Below are positions 34,345 through 45,459 of a stretch of DNA of 64,000 nt, piece after piece. The translations under genes were made by a program, and so were the position numbers. Within the stretch, counting starts at the first letter, position 1. Each line of letters starts with the position of its first letter. Location of the stretch: assembly GCF_003255815.1 (NCBI RefSeq), contig NC_037674.1, forward strand, positions 25,487,830 to 25,551,829, read 5' to 3'. Below the pieces are notes generated by a model. The model worked only from the letters and a program-made list of their open reading frames with translations, had not been told where the DNA came from and did no database searches. The stretch is from Theropithecus gelada. Lineage: Eukaryota; Chordata; Mammalia; Primates; Cercopithecidae.

Positions 34345-34945
34345 CTATCAGATATCTCTTGAGTACATTCACTTCTCTCTACCCACTGCTGCCTCCACAG
34401 TGTAGACAAGCTTCATCTAACAGCTGGTCTCCCTACCTCTGCTCACTGCCCCTCCAGTCCACTTGCCTGGCTTAAGCCAGGCCCTCAGGGACCTGCTTTC
34501 TAAGTCTCCATTCTCTTCTCCCAACCTTATTCTCCTCCCACTCCACATTCCAGTCAGCTTTAACCTCTTTTGGTTACTCGGGCCTCAGGCTGCGTTGGCT
34601 CTGGGCCTTTGCATAAGCCGTTCCACTGCCCAGACGCAGGCTTAGTCAGTCCCAGCGGATCTTCATCTCCACCGTCTGCTCATCTTTCAGGTCTCAGTTT
34701 ACAGGGCACTTCTTCTAGGTCGTCTTTCTGCCCCCCCACCACCACCTGCTCCCCAAATACCTTCTCCCTCCCCAGTTGTGACACCTATGGCCACTTATTT
34801 TGATTTTTGTTTGTTTCTCCTCTATTAGACCTGGGCTCTATGAAAACAGGGACAGTGTTTTGCTCACTGTCATATCCAGCGTGTAGAGACCTGCCTGGCA
34901 CACAGGGAACACTCTTTAAATAGATGTTGAATAAATGTTGGGAGG
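34345..34945 (+). mobile_element. L2 LINE 3' part
   Basis: Order typical of the L2 3' end: CTGGGCCTTTGCATAAGCC, CATCTTTCAGGTCTCAGTTT, CTCCTCTATTAGACC, a GGCTCTATGAAAACAGGGAC phrase and GAATAAATGTTGGG. The open frames at 34463-34803 lie within it and are remnants or chance. Confidence 0.82.
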
Positions 34946-35249
34946 GAGGGAATGAGAATGGATCCAGGTAACTTATGAACAGGTTGTTTGACTATGGACC
35001 CTGAGTCTCATGACAGGAGGAAAGACAGGAGATTTCACCGTTCTTTAGCAGTAGGAGTTGCTGTTTTTAAATTTACCTCTGTGGGCCCTTACTTGTAAGC
35101 AAGGCATACTTGTATCTCAGAAATTATTTCATCTTACATTATGTTTTCTTAAAGGTTTATCAACTTGCAGATCTGAATCCTATAAGCAGCTGTAGCTTAT
35201 TCCTCTGTCTCTTCCACACTAATATCATACTTTGTGCAAATTTTTTCAA

Positions 35250-36260
35250 TTATAAACATTTATTGAGCACTTATCTAGTAGTTCTGGGGGTGCAAAGATG
35301 ATTTGGTTATGAGCTTAATTTCAAAGATCTCCCTGTCTAATAGAGGAGAAAATGAATTAAACCACATCTGCCAGGCATGGTAGCTCACACCTGTAATCCC
35401 AGCACTTTGAAAGGCAGAGGTGGGAGGATTGCTTGAGCTCAGAAGTTGGAGATCAGCCTGGGCAACGTAGTGGGACACCATCTCTACAAAAAGTTAGCTG
35501 GGCATATGGTACTCCTGTAGTCCCAGTTACTTGGGAGGCTGAAATGGGAGGATCACTTGAGCCCAGGAGGTTGACGCTGCAGTAAGCCATGATCACACCA
35601 CTGCACTCCAGCTTGGGAGACAGAGCAGGACCCTGTCTCAAAAGAAAAAAAAAAATTGAACCCTATCAGACTGTATATAAGTGCCCTGATAATTGTAAAT
35701 ACGGGCTCCTATGGGAGCTGTAGAAGGGAACAGCTAACTTTGCAGAGGGGGGAAAGGTAACAGAAAAGAAGTGCTACCTACACTAAGTCTTGAAGGATAA
35801 GCAGGAGTTTTCCAGGTGACCAGCGGGTGAGAGACCATGAAACAACCTGGACAAAAGTAATGAGACGTGAACATACGGGTACCTTCAGAGATTGTCCATA
35901 CATCAGTGTGGTTAGAGGAAAGAGGGCAAGAGGTAGAGAGTAGGAGATGACACAGAATACCAGCAGGAGTGGGACTAGGAGGGACCTCTGGACCTCCCGA
36001 ATAAGGGGAGTGGATTCTGTGACAAGGGATGAACAGCCCTGAAAAACAGGGTGGCAGCAAGAAGTTGGATGAGAGTGAAGCTGATAAATTAGAAGCAGGA
36101 AGAGACTCAAGGGCAGGACATTGGTCAGGAGGCTATAGCAATAATCTAGGTAGGATATAATGAGGACGTGAGCCAAGGCAGTGGCACAGGAGTGGATGCT
36201 GCCATCCCAGTTTCTGCAACAGTCATATTTCTGGTAACCTTTCTGGAGTGCTGAAGGACT
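35250..36260. repeat. Old unclassified repeat, split by an Alu
   Basis: ATTTATTGAGCACTTATC before the Alu, and AAGTCTTGAAGGATAAGCAG, CCAGGTGACCAGCGGGTGAG and CAGGAGGCTATAGCAATAAT after it, resemble an ancient dispersed mammalian repeat with a partial gene-duplication-like text. I cannot name the family. The minus-strand frames at 35734-36269 fall in it and have no support as a gene. Confidence 0.4.
35369..35655 (+). repeat. Alu SINE (AluJ-like)
   Basis: Sense Alu from GCCAGGCATGGTAGCTC to CCCTGTCTCAAAAG, rather diverged. Confidence 0.92.
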
Positions 36261-36681
36261 AGAGAGCAACCAGACAAAAATTTAAAAAAAAAAAAAATGT
36301 GAAGGAGGGGAATAGAGATTCTTGGGGCAAAAGAAAAAAAGAGAACTGTTCAATAAAGAAAGTACAATCATAGCACTTTACTTGGCTCTGCAGTGAGTAT
36401 TTTCATAGTCATAATTGTGTTGATTCTGATTGTTGGTTTTCAGCTTCTAGAGCAAATCCATAAAGCTGGGAAGACAGAATAATGGTATCAGAATAAATGT
36501 TAAATGTAAATGCTATTACCCTAGACAATGTAAAGTGAAGATAATAACTGTCAGAAATGGACAGGGTGAAATGGAAGTAGGAATCAAAATTGATAGGCCA
36601 AGAACTAGCAGGAAATGCATATATTTTGGTGATGGAGAGGTAATTGCCAGAAGAAACAGCTTTTAAAAAATTGACAATGGT

Positions 36682-37010
36682 GGGCTGGGTGCTGTGGCTC
36701 ACACCTGTAATCCCAGCACTTTGGGAGGCCAAAGTAGGTGGATCACGAGGTCAGGAGATCAAGACCATCCTGGCTAACACAGTGAAACCCCATCTCTACT
36801 AAAAATACAAAAAAAAAAAAAATTGGCCAGGTGTGGTGGCAGACATCTGTAGTCCCAGCTACTCGGGAGGCTGAGGCAGGAGAATGGCAGGAACCCGGGA
36901 GGTGGAGCTTTGCAGTGATCCGAGATCACGCCACTGCACTCCAGCCTGAGTGACAAAGTGAGACTTCATCTCAAAATTAATTAATTAATTAATTTAATTT
37001 AATTTAATTT
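36682..37010 (+). repeat. Alu SINE (AluY/S-like) with TSD
   Basis: Sense Alu with an ATTA/TTTAA-rich tail, bounded by AAAAAATTGACAATGGT (36665-36681) and its one-mismatch partner at 37011-37027. Confidence 0.95.
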
Positions 37011-37301
37011 AAAAAATTGACAGTGGTTACCCCTAGGCAATAGCTTTAGTTGTGAGGAAGGCCTGGGTAAGGACTTGTTTATTTTCATTATAAACCCTTT
37101 TGTACTATTTGATTTATTGTTACCAGGTGCATGAGTCTTTTGATTAAAATATTTTTTTTAATTTTAAATGCATGTATCCTGGTGATATTTCTTGTCTTCA
37201 TGGAGATATCATACACAAACATCTGAAAAACAAAGCATATCAGATGAATTAGGTATAGCCTCCCCAAGGTAATTCCCTGATACATTTAGTCACCTTCCTA
37301 C

Positions 37302-37572
37302 CCAGCACTTTGGGAGGCCGAGGTGGGTGGATCACGAGGTCAGGAGATCGAGACCATCCTGGATAACACCGTGAAACCCTGTCTCTACTAAAAATACAAA
37401 AAATTAGCCAGGCGTGGTGGCGGGCACTTATAGTCCCAGCTCCTGGGAGACTGAGGCAGGAGAATGGCATGAACCCGGGAGGCGTAGGTTGCAGTGAGCC
37501 GAGATCATGCCGCTGCACTCCAACCTGGGCGACAGAGCGACGCTCCATCTCAAAACAAAACAAAACAAAAAG
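37302..37572 (+). repeat. Alu SINE, 5' truncated (AluY-like)
   Basis: Starts at CCCAGCACTTTGGGAGG without the first ~35 bases of Alu and ends in CTCAAAACAAAACAAAAC. Confidence 0.93.
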
Positions 37573-37830
37573 AATAAGTATATTCACTTCCGTTATCACA
37601 ATTCAAGACAAGTAGGCTTAAAAGCAGTCTCACTTTACTGCTTAAAGGCACAAAATCCAAGTGGCAAGCCTGAAATGTGGTTTGCATATTAAATCAGTGC
37701 CTTTAAAATGTTTGACCTTAACCCAGTAAGAAATACTTTTGTGCATGACCCAGTACCCACACACCCACATAACTGAAACAGAACTTTTAAAAATGAATAG
37801 CCCTGTTCATCTATTAAGAATAGTTCCTAT

Positions 37831-38039
37831 AACAGTGTTATAGGAATACTGCTATATGGAAAAAGTAATATTAAGGGTAGTGTGTACTAGGCGTTGTTCA
37901 AGGAGCTCTATAATATTTGTTGATAAGATTCTGCCACCACTTTTGAGATGGGTGCTATTTTTACTTCCATTTTAGAGATTCAGAAAATGATGCTTTAGAG
38001 AGGTTAAGAACTTCTCAAGATAAGCAGTAGAACTGTCAG
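37831..38039 (+). repeat. Local duplication copy 1 (upstream of exon 2)
   Basis: About 209 bases match 39754-39963 in the same orientation, by eye at about nine in ten positions. Shared phrases include GGGTAGT, TTTGTTGATAAGATTCTGCC, CTATTTTTACTTCCATTTTA and AGAGAGGTTAAGAACTTC. The segment includes MIR-like sequence, but the match extends beyond the MIR and is too close for two independent ancient insertions. Confidence 0.88.
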
Positions 38040-38670
38040 TAGAACTGTTACCTTTTACTATGTTAACATGTGCTTCAAAATTTCTATTTCCTTCTTTTAA
38101 GTGTTTTTCATTTTTTTAAATATCGCTCAGTTTAAATGATTTTAACAATCCACTACTGTAATTATGACCCACAGGTTGGGAAACACTGCTCTAAATTAAT
38201 CACTCCTTTTTTTCCCCTCAGATTGGAGAATGTGCTTATGAAATTTAGAGCTTATTTCTCAGATCAGTTTAACCTTCCTAGGAAATTACTTGTTACTGAT
38301 GCATAAGAAAAAATTGTTACATAAAGTTAGCTTCTATCATCTTTGTTAATTAGCATGGCTCCCTTCTTTTCATTTCTCTTCTCCTTCCTTAAAATTTTCT
38401 CTCTTTTTTTCATCTTTAGTCCTGTGTGGCACATATTAGGAATAGCTAAATTTATTTCTGGAGTTATATTTAGATATATATCAGTTACACACTGATATTT
38501 CTTGGGTTTTGCCCATATGTCCATTGGTTTGCACTTGCCACAAGAAGTACAGATTTCAGCCAACCATCTGCTATGCTTGTGAAACCATCAAAACCCAACC
38601 TTCCCTCAGTATTGGAATCTCGTGATTTTTTTTCAAATGTAGTAAATTTCATGTTTAAAATGCACAATAG

Positions 38671-38811
38671 GGCTGGGTGCAGTGGCTCACGAGCTCTGTA
38701 ATCCCCACACTTTGGGAGGCCAAGATGGGAGGATTGCTTGAGGCCAGCAGTTCGAGACCAGCCTGGTTGACATAGACCCCCTCTCCATTAAAATAATAAT
38801 AATAATAATAT
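38671..38811 (+). repeat. Alu SINE, left monomer only
   Basis: GGCTGGGTGCAGTGGCTC to CATTAAAATAATAATAATAA; only the first half of Alu followed by an (AAT)n tail. It lies about 150 bases before exon 2. Confidence 0.9.
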
Positions 38812-38959
38812 AAAATACATAATGATAAGCATCATTTGTCATGTCCACACATTTAAGCAAAAAATTATGCTGAAAATAAAATTATGATGCTTATTGATGC
38901 ACTAATAGAACTTTAATAGACTGATTTAGTTGTTTTGATTTTTTTCTTATTAAATTAAG

Positions 38960-39169
38960 ACCTACAAGCAGCTGTTGAAGAGATACTGCCAAGCCTTAAA
39001 AAAGATGATGTGTCCATCTATTATGTGAGCAGAACTTCTAACACAGATGGGGTTGACTCTTTCCTGGACAAAGTGGATGAAGTATCAGCTGAACCTACCC
39101 CAGAGTCATGGAGGTCTGAAGTCACTTTTTCCACTCCTGCCTTATACATCTATACTTCTGGAACCACAG
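38960..39169 (+). CDS. SLC27A2: SLC27A2 exon 2, residues 160-230
   Basis: A 210-base exon in phase 1-1, bounded by TTAAATTAAG|ACC and CCACAG|GTAAAA. It encodes the segment from DLQAAVEEILPSL to YIYTSGTT. The phrase IYTSGTTG (223-230) is the first half of the ATP/AMP-binding P-loop of acyl-CoA synthetases, whose last glycine codon is completed by exon 3. The long stretch from 160 to about 220 is the variable part of the family. Being symmetric, the exon could be skipped without a frameshift, but this would remove the P-loop serine and threonines. Matches human FATP2 closely. Confidence 0.97.
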
Positions 39170-39753
39170 GTAAAAATAAAGGGGGGATTCCCCAAAAAAA
39201 ATGGATCTGAAGGAGTTAAATGTTGGCACAGGTTTTCAAATCTCTTTCTTTGGCAAAACTTATTGGATAACTAATACTTCAGGAGATTTAGTTATTTGCC
39301 TGTGGGAACTGATCTTATTTCATAGCATGTGATCTCATTTGCGTTTCTCCAAGCTATGCATATTTTCCCCCAGTTGGTATAGAACAGATAAAGAGGTTAA
39401 CCAAGAACTACAGAAGGAGTTATGATGATGAATGAGATTTGACACTGAATGGGTAGTTGGAATTGTTTTTCATGCTTGTAGTGTTTTGATTATATTATGT
39501 CCGGAGTCCATATAGACTTTATAATTGATTATAAATGGAACACAGGAGAAGACCAGTGAACAATTGGGGGTTCTGTTTATATAAATGTTTTTAACCATTA
39601 TCTTCCCATGCAACACTGATTTGGAGCTGTTTGGTGCTGTGGATGTGGGGTGGCTATAGCATAAGGCCTAAAATACTGTATTTCATCAAATCTAGGATGC
39701 CTTCAACTGTAAGCTGCACCATTATGAGCCACTAAGAAGAAACACTACCAATT

Positions 39754-39963
39754 AACAATGTCATGGGAGCACTGCTATATGGAAGAAGCAATATTAAGGG
39801 TAGTATGTGTACTAGGCATTCTTCAAGGGGCTTTACAACATTTGTTGATAAGATTCTGCCCCTACTCTTGACATGGGTACTATTTTTACTTCCATTTTAG
39901 AGATTCAGAAAATGATACTTAGAGAGGTTAAGAACTTCCCAAGATAAGCATTAGAACTGTCAG
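39754..39963 (+). repeat. Local duplication copy 2 (downstream of exon 2)
   Basis: Partner of 37831-38039, direct orientation, about 1.9 kb away, with exon 2 between the copies. Starts AACAATGTCATGGGAG and ends TTAGAACTGTCA. Confidence 0.88.
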
Positions 39964-40892
39964 GATTCACCTTGGAGGCTGATTCCACAGCTCATACAAT
40001 TGACAGCTCTATCCCTAGTACCTTCTTGTTTCTTCATGTGATAGATATTTAGTGTCTGCCTACTATAGGCCAGGAAGACCAAAATGTAATAATATGAAGC
40101 CTGAGGGGTATATTTAAAAGAAGGACAGGAAGCCAGCCCCAGCATGCCAATTACTATTATCAATATTGGAAAATTGAATCTGTGAGTCTTTTACCTCTGT
40201 TGATTAAAATTTTAATTTAATTTAAGCAGGTAATACATGTCTTCTCCTTGTTAAATAATCAACAGACCAGGCTAAAATGTCCTTTGAGCCTTTTATCTCA
40301 GCTACAGCTGACAGGAACTGTCTCCTTCGCCTCGACAGGCCCTCAGCACCCACCTGAGCTCACAGTTCCTGGACCTGAGTTTAACCTGATTGTTGGCCTC
40401 ACTTCATACGGTCACTTTTGCTAAGTATTTAAGTAAATGAGAAGAAGCCAGAATTGATATATTAAAGCTGGTGCCCAAAACATAATCTCTCTCATTTTTT
40501 TCTTTTTTTATTTTTATTGCCAGGCCAACAGAAAGGTGAGCTGGCACAATTAACCAATTGCTTCTGCTGCATACAGACATTCCCTTAACATATGGGACTT
40601 TTATCATCATTTCTTAATAGAATGGTAAAATTAAATTGTAAATGTTTATTTGGGAAAGGATTAAGCCCTTGGTTAGTGAGGGGGAAATCCAGTCTTAGTA
40701 CTGTGTAAACAAGTATGAAACTTTGTTATAATGCTGTTTTCACAGTCAAATAGAAAATCCCTTTTAGGGAGAAAAAGGAGAATGAGCATTCTCTGATTTA
40801 ATCTCTTAAGTCAGAATTTATATTTAATTGGAAGACAATTGAATGGGTGTTTATTTTACTTTTTTCATTTTCTCTGAATCAAATATTTACTA

Positions 40893-41178
40893 GGCCAAGC
40901 ACAGTGGCTCACATCTATAATCTCAGAACTTTGGGAGGCTAAGGCAGGAGGTTCACTTGAGCCCAGAAGTTTGAGACCAGGCTGGGCAACATAGCAAGAC
41001 CCCATCTTTACAAAAACATTAAAAAATTAGCTGGCATAGTGGTACACCTTGTAGTCCTAGCTACTTGGGAGACAGAGGTGGGAGGATCACTTGAGCCCAG
41101 GAGTCTGAGGCTACAGTGATGTGCCACTGTACCCCATGCTGGGTGACAGAGCAAGACACTGTCTGTAGAAAAAAAAAT
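40893..41178 (+). repeat. Alu SINE (AluJ-like)
   Basis: Sense Alu from GGCCAAGCACAGTGGCTC to ACACTGTCTGTAGAAAAAA. Diverged. Confidence 0.92.
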
Positions 41179-41391
41179 TGCTAAGTTACTCTTGTAAACA
41201 TTAATTAAAAGAATTCATTTAAACAGTTGGAGAACAAATGTTCCTGTTCCTGAAAGGAAGTCATTGGCACAAAATTATATAATAGTTACCAGATATTCTC
41301 ATTTCTTCATTAATACAAAATCTTAATTTAGGAAAGTTCTGAAAGTACTTCAGCGCAACAAAGATGAGCATTTCTTTTTAAAAAACTCAGA

Positions 41392-41700
41392 GGCCAGGCA
41401 CGATGGCTCTTATCTACAATCCCAACACTTTGGGGCCAAGATGGGAGGCTTACTTGAAGCCAAGAGTTCAAGATCAGTCTGGGCAATAAAGCAAGACCTC
41501 GTCTCTACAAAAAATATACATAAATAAATTAGTCAGGCATGGTGGTGCACACCTGTGGTCCCAGATACTTGCGGGGATGAGACAAGAGGATCACTTGACC
41601 TGAGGCTGTGGTGAGCCTTGAACACCACTACACTCCAGCCTGGCAACAGAGTGAAAGCCTATCTCAAAAATAATATTAATAATAACATATAAAACAAAAC
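41392..41700 (+). repeat. Alu SINE (AluJ-like)
   Basis: Sense Alu from GGCCAGGCACGATGGCTC to CCTATCTCAAAAATAATATT with an AT-rich tail. Confidence 0.92.
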
Positions 41701-42240
41701 AAAAAAACTGGCCCATTGTCAAAGAAAATGAATTTTGAATTGTATTTACAATAATGGTAGGTTGCTGACCATATTTGTCTGCCTCGGAACAAGTTGCTGC
41801 TACTTGGGCAATATCCGGTGAACGTACCATCAAGTATTAAAGAATCTGAGTCAACAGAGATCTGTCTTCCTCTTCATGAAGTCTACTTACCCACTCAGAT
41901 CTGAAACTCCTTAGTCCCCTTCCCAGTGACTTCATGCCCTCCCCAGTTGAACTGTTCTTCCATGGGAAACAATATAAGCAAACACTTAACAGAAGAAAAT
42001 CTTACAAAAAACGTATATAAATTATGGTTAAGAATATGCAAACGCATTTAGTCTAATGTACTAAAACTACATGGAGATACCGTTTTTCACCTTTCTGACT
42101 GGCAAAGGTCCCAACATTTAAGAGCACACATTGACAAGGCTAGGAGGAAACAGGCATACTCATGTATTGCTGGTAGGAGAATGAATGGGGACACCTCTTA
42201 TAACTGGCAATGTGGCAGTTATTTATCAAGATTACAAAGA

Positions 42241-42510
42241 CTTTTTTTTTGAGACAGGGACTCAATCTGTTGCCCAGGCTGGAGTACAGTGGCAGGATCA
42301 GGGCTCACTGTAGCCTCAACCTCCTGGGCTCAAGCAATCCTCCCACCCAAGTAGCTAGGACTACAGATGCATGCTGCCACGCCCAGCTAATTTGTTTTAC
42401 TTTTTGTTGAGGAGGGGTCTCACTATGTTGCCCAGACTGGTGCTGAACTCCTGGGCTCAAGCGATCCTCCTGCCTCAGCATCCCAAAGTGCTGGGATTAC
42501 AGAACTGGCC
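42241..42510 (-). repeat. Alu SINE (AluJ-like)
   Basis: Antisense Alu from a short T-run and GAGACAGGGACTCAATCTG to GTGCTGGGATTACAGAACTGG, inserted in an L1M piece. Confidence 0.92.
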
Positions 42511-42792
42511 ATCTTTTATCTTTTGACACAACAATCTCACTTCTGTGAATTTATCCAAAAGATATGGTGTCATTCATATGTGAACTGCCATGTGGATGAG
42601 GTTCTTCACTGCAGCATCATTTGTAACAGCAAATAGTATAAATAAATTATAATAGACTCATAAAAGGACTTCTGAAGGAGCTGAGAAAGAGAATAAATAA
42701 ATGAATAAGAAAAATCTCTATGTACAAACATGAACAAATCTCCAACAAACAGTGTTAAGCAGCAGAGACAAAAAAACATGCAAAAGAGTGTG

Positions 42793-42793
<1 letters not shown>

Positions 42794-42839
<46 letters not shown>

Positions 42840-43083
42840 TNTGGCACTATCTCAGCTCACTGCAACCTCCACCTCCCAGGTTCATGCCATTCTCCCGCCT
42901 CAACCTCCCAAGTAGCTGGGACTACAGGTGCCCACCACCACGCCTGGCTAATTTTTTGTATTTTTAGTAGAGACGGGATTTCACCATGTTAGCCAGGATG
43001 GTCTCGATCTCCTGACCTTGTGATCCACCCACCTTGGCCTCCCAAAGTGCTGGGATTACAGGTGTGAGCCATCGCACCCGGCT
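42794..43083 (-). repeat. AluY-like SINE with assembly N
   Basis: Antisense Alu bounded by the 8-bp duplication GAGTGTGC (42786-42793 and 43084-43091). A T-run of over 40 bases runs into an N at 42841 and then TGGCACTATCTCAGC. The first ~50 bases expected after the T-run (GAGACGGAGTC... region) are absent, so the assembly probably collapsed here. Confidence 0.93.
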
Positions 43084-43373
43084 GAGTGTGCATATTTTTT
43101 AATGGAAAAGGCAAGAACATATAAGGAAATGTTCATATTTGCTTTGTTTGTATAAACTAACTCCAGTACATAAGAAATCTCTCTGACTCCCAGCCTTCAC
43201 ATCTGTGGATTGGAGAATATAATTCTGTTTATGTCATACATAAATATGTTATGGAAATTAAACGACATTTTTAAATTTCATGCAAAATGGTAGCCACAGA
43301 GCAGAAATTCAATAGACATTCATTCCTCTGTTTTCTGTTTCTCTTCAGATTACTACCATCTAACCATCTAACT

Positions 43374-43594
43374 CAGGAGTTAGCAATCTGTGGCTTGTGG
43401 GCCAAATACAGCCTCCCACCTGTTTTTATAAATAAAGTTTTATTGGAACACAGCCACACTCTATTTATGTGTATGTGTATGGCTGCTTTTGACCACAATA
43501 GCAGAGTTCAGTTGTTGCAACAGAGGTTGTATGACCCACAAAGCCTAAAACATTTACTCTCTGGTCCTTTATAGAAAAAATTTGTCGACTTCTG
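43374..43594 (+). mobile_element. hAT-type MITE (MER58-like), full length
   Basis: Ends CAGGAGTTAGCAA and TTGTCGACTTCTG are imperfect inverted repeats. The inside reads GGGCCAAATACAGCC, ATAAAGTTTTATTGGAACAC and GCCTAAAACATTTACTCTC, the text of a MER58/Charlie-like element. Flanking 8-mers ATCTAACT and GTCTAACC match at six of eight bases, consistent with an 8-bp hAT duplication. Family name from memory. Confidence 0.75.
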
Positions 43595-43729
43595 GTCTAA
43601 CCGGTCATGGCCCTTCCCAGTGCAATTCTCAAAATACAGGATGATTAATCTTCCTAAGCCAGATCTCTCTCCTACACTGTAAATGCCCAATCTTGGTTAA
43701 CTCATACCTTCTCTTGTATATTTGCAAAG

Positions 43730-43888
43730 GTCTTCCAAAAGCGGCCATGATCACTCATCAGCGCATATGGTATGGAACTGGCCTCGCTTTTGTAAGCGGA
43801 TTGAAGGCAGATGATGTCATCTATATCACTCTGCCCTTGTACCACAGTGCTGCACTATTGATTGGCTTTCATGGATGTATTGTGGCTG
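43730..43888 (+). CDS. SLC27A2: SLC27A2 exon 3, residues 230-283
   Basis: A 159-base exon in phase 1-1 with acceptor TTTGCAAAG|GTC and donor GTGGCTG|GTAAGC. It encodes GLPKAAMITHQRIWYGTGLA through DDVIYITLPLYHSAALLIGF to HGCIVAG. It completes the P-loop (GLPK, with lysine 233) and adds the conserved ITLPLYHSAA segment of the AMP-binding domain. Known human variant FATP2b lacks this exon; skipping keeps the frame and removes 53 residues, giving a transport-type protein without acyl-CoA synthetase activity. An open frame continuing to 43953 past the donor would be intron retention and is not expected. Confidence 0.97.
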
Positions 43889-44139
43889 GTAAGCTTTTCC
43901 TACAAAGTGTTGGAGGCGAGTGCACATTTACATTTTCTCACAAGGAACAGTAATGTAAAATTTGGCTATGTTGCTGTCTGCTCGGAACAGTCTTCAATTT
44001 TGCTTTAACAATAAGGCTATTTGACTCATATTATAAGCAAATATCTAAAATAATCTGTTTTTTCATGCCTGCTTATCTAATAATATAATGCTGTAATTGT
44101 TTAGTATATCAAGAGAGAAACTCCTTTAAAATATTTTAG

Positions 44140-44451
44140 AGCTGGGTGCAATGGTTCATACCTGTATTCCCAGCACTTTGGGAGACCAAGGCAGGAGGAT
44201 TGCTTGAGGCCAGGAGTTCAAGACCAGCCTGGGCAACAGAGCAAACCTCATCTCTACAAAAAAAAAAAAAAAATAGCCAGGCATGGTGGCTCGAGTCTGT
44301 AGTCCCAGCTACCCAGGAGGCTGAAGTAAGAGAATTGCTTGAGTCCAAGAGTTCAAGATTGCAGTGAGCTGTGATTGCACCACTGCACTCCAAGCTGGTT
44401 GACAGAGTGAGACCTCAACTGTGAAAAATAAAATAAAAATAAAAATAAAAA
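44140..44451 (+). repeat. Alu SINE (sense)
   Basis: From GCTGGGTGCAATGGTTC to CCTCAACTGTGAAAAATAAA with an (AAAAT)n tail. It lies 250 bases after exon 3 and is opposite in orientation to the AluY-like element 650 bases before exon 3. Confidence 0.94.
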
Positions 44452-44930
44452 ATTATCTGTATCTAGGTTATGACACTTGAATCTTAGATTCTATGTCATG
44501 TCATTTCCATCTTTAGAAACTTACATGTTGATCTCCATCAGCATCTGATTTAAACTTCTTCAGTTGTGTGCACTCTTCTGCAGCCTCCCCTGTTTCCACA
44601 GCTTTTCGCTCTACTAGAAGGAGAGAAGATGGCAACTCCATCAGAATACTTGGCTTGGCTTGCCATCTCTTCTCTTTCCTTCCCAGACTTTACTATTCAA
44701 ATTGGAGTTGCCATCCTCTCTCCTTCCAGGAGGATTTATGTCACTTGTATACGTTACCGCAAAGTTCAATAGCCACCTCTTCCAGGAAGCTATCTGTAAC
44801 TTTCTGACTGAACTAAAAAGCAACTTTTTCTCCCATGTGGCATTTCATTTTAAATAATCATATATGTATATATAAAAATATATACACATATGTATATACA
44901 CACACATATATGTGTGTGTATATGCATGCA

Positions 44931-45267
44931 TGTCATGGATGGGTATTTGTGTCCCCCAAAAATGTATGTGTTGAAATCCTAACCCCCAATAGCTGGTAGG
45001 GTCTTTGGGAGGTAATTGGGTCATGAGAGTAGCACCTTCATGAAAGGTAGTGCCCTTATCAGAAGAGACAGGAGAGAGCTTCTTTCCTGACTCCGTTCTC
45101 TTCCATGTAAGGACACAGGGAGATGATGACCATCCCCAAACCAGGAAAAATGCCCTCACCAGACACCCGATCTGCCAACACCTTGATAGGGACTTCCCAG
45201 CCTCCAGAACTGCAAGAGATATATGTTGTTTAAGCCACCCAGTCTGTACTATATTGTTATAGCAGCT

Positions 45268-45268
<1 letters not shown>
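44931..45268 (+). mobile_element. MaLR (MST/MLT1-like) solo LTR
   Basis: TTTGTGTCCCCCAAAAATG, ATCCTAACCCCCAATAGC, GGGAGGTAATTGGGTCATG, ACTTCCCAGCCTCCAGAAC, TTTAAGCCACCCAGTCTG and TTATAGCAGCTCAAAC follow the normal LTR order. The terminal sequence has grown into an (AC)n run. Confidence 0.87.

Positions 45269-45317
<49 letters not shown>
45269..45317. repeat. (AC)n microsatellite
   Basis: About 24 CA units directly at the end of the MaLR LTR. It causes the cysteine/valine-rich minus-strand frame 44845-45369. Confidence 0.97.
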
Positions 45318-45321
<4 letters not shown>

Positions 45322-45459
45322 AAAAATTTGAAATCCAAAATGCTCCAAAATCTGAAACTCTTTGAGCACCAGGACACCACAAGTGGAAAATACTACAGAT
45401 AAGTACTTAACACAAACTTTATTTTATGCACAAAATTATTTAAAATATTGTATGAACGA

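Larger units (their letters stand above)
24625..38959 (+). other. SLC27A2: SLC27A2 intron 1
   Basis: A 14.3 kb intron with donor GTGAGC and acceptor TTAAATTAAG. It is filled with Alu, MIR, L2 and MER5A elements listed separately. Stretches not covered by those entries (for example 28310-30040 and 30502-32440) show no exon or RNA gene. Confidence 0.95.
42050..43180 (+). mobile_element. L1M LINE fragment split by two Alus
   Basis: Phrases of the ORF2 3' end are visible in sense: CATGTATTGCTGGTAGGAG, ACAATCTCACTTCTGTGAATT, GCAGCATCATTTGTAACAGC and AATGGAAAAGGCAAGAAC. Alus at 42241-42510 and 42794-43083 interrupt it. All frames are broken. Confidence 0.7.
39170..43729 (+). other. SLC27A2: SLC27A2 intron 2
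   Basis: A 4.6 kb intron, donor GTAAAA, acceptor ATTTGCAAAG. Holds the second local duplication copy, four Alus, an L1M piece and a MER58-like element. The remaining sequence (for example 39964-40890) has no exon. Confidence 0.95.

Noticed and set aside
35778..36269. 163-residue minus-strand open frame
   Set aside because: Falls in a diverged old repeat in intron 1, no exon boundaries or family match.
43730..43953. Continuation of exon 3 frame into intron 3
   Set aside because: A good donor GTAAGC at 43889 and in-frame joining to exon 4 explain the true exon end; the extra residues are intronic.
44845..45369. 174-residue minus-strand frame with a CV repeat
   Set aside because: Created by an (AC)n microsatellite and an LTR.
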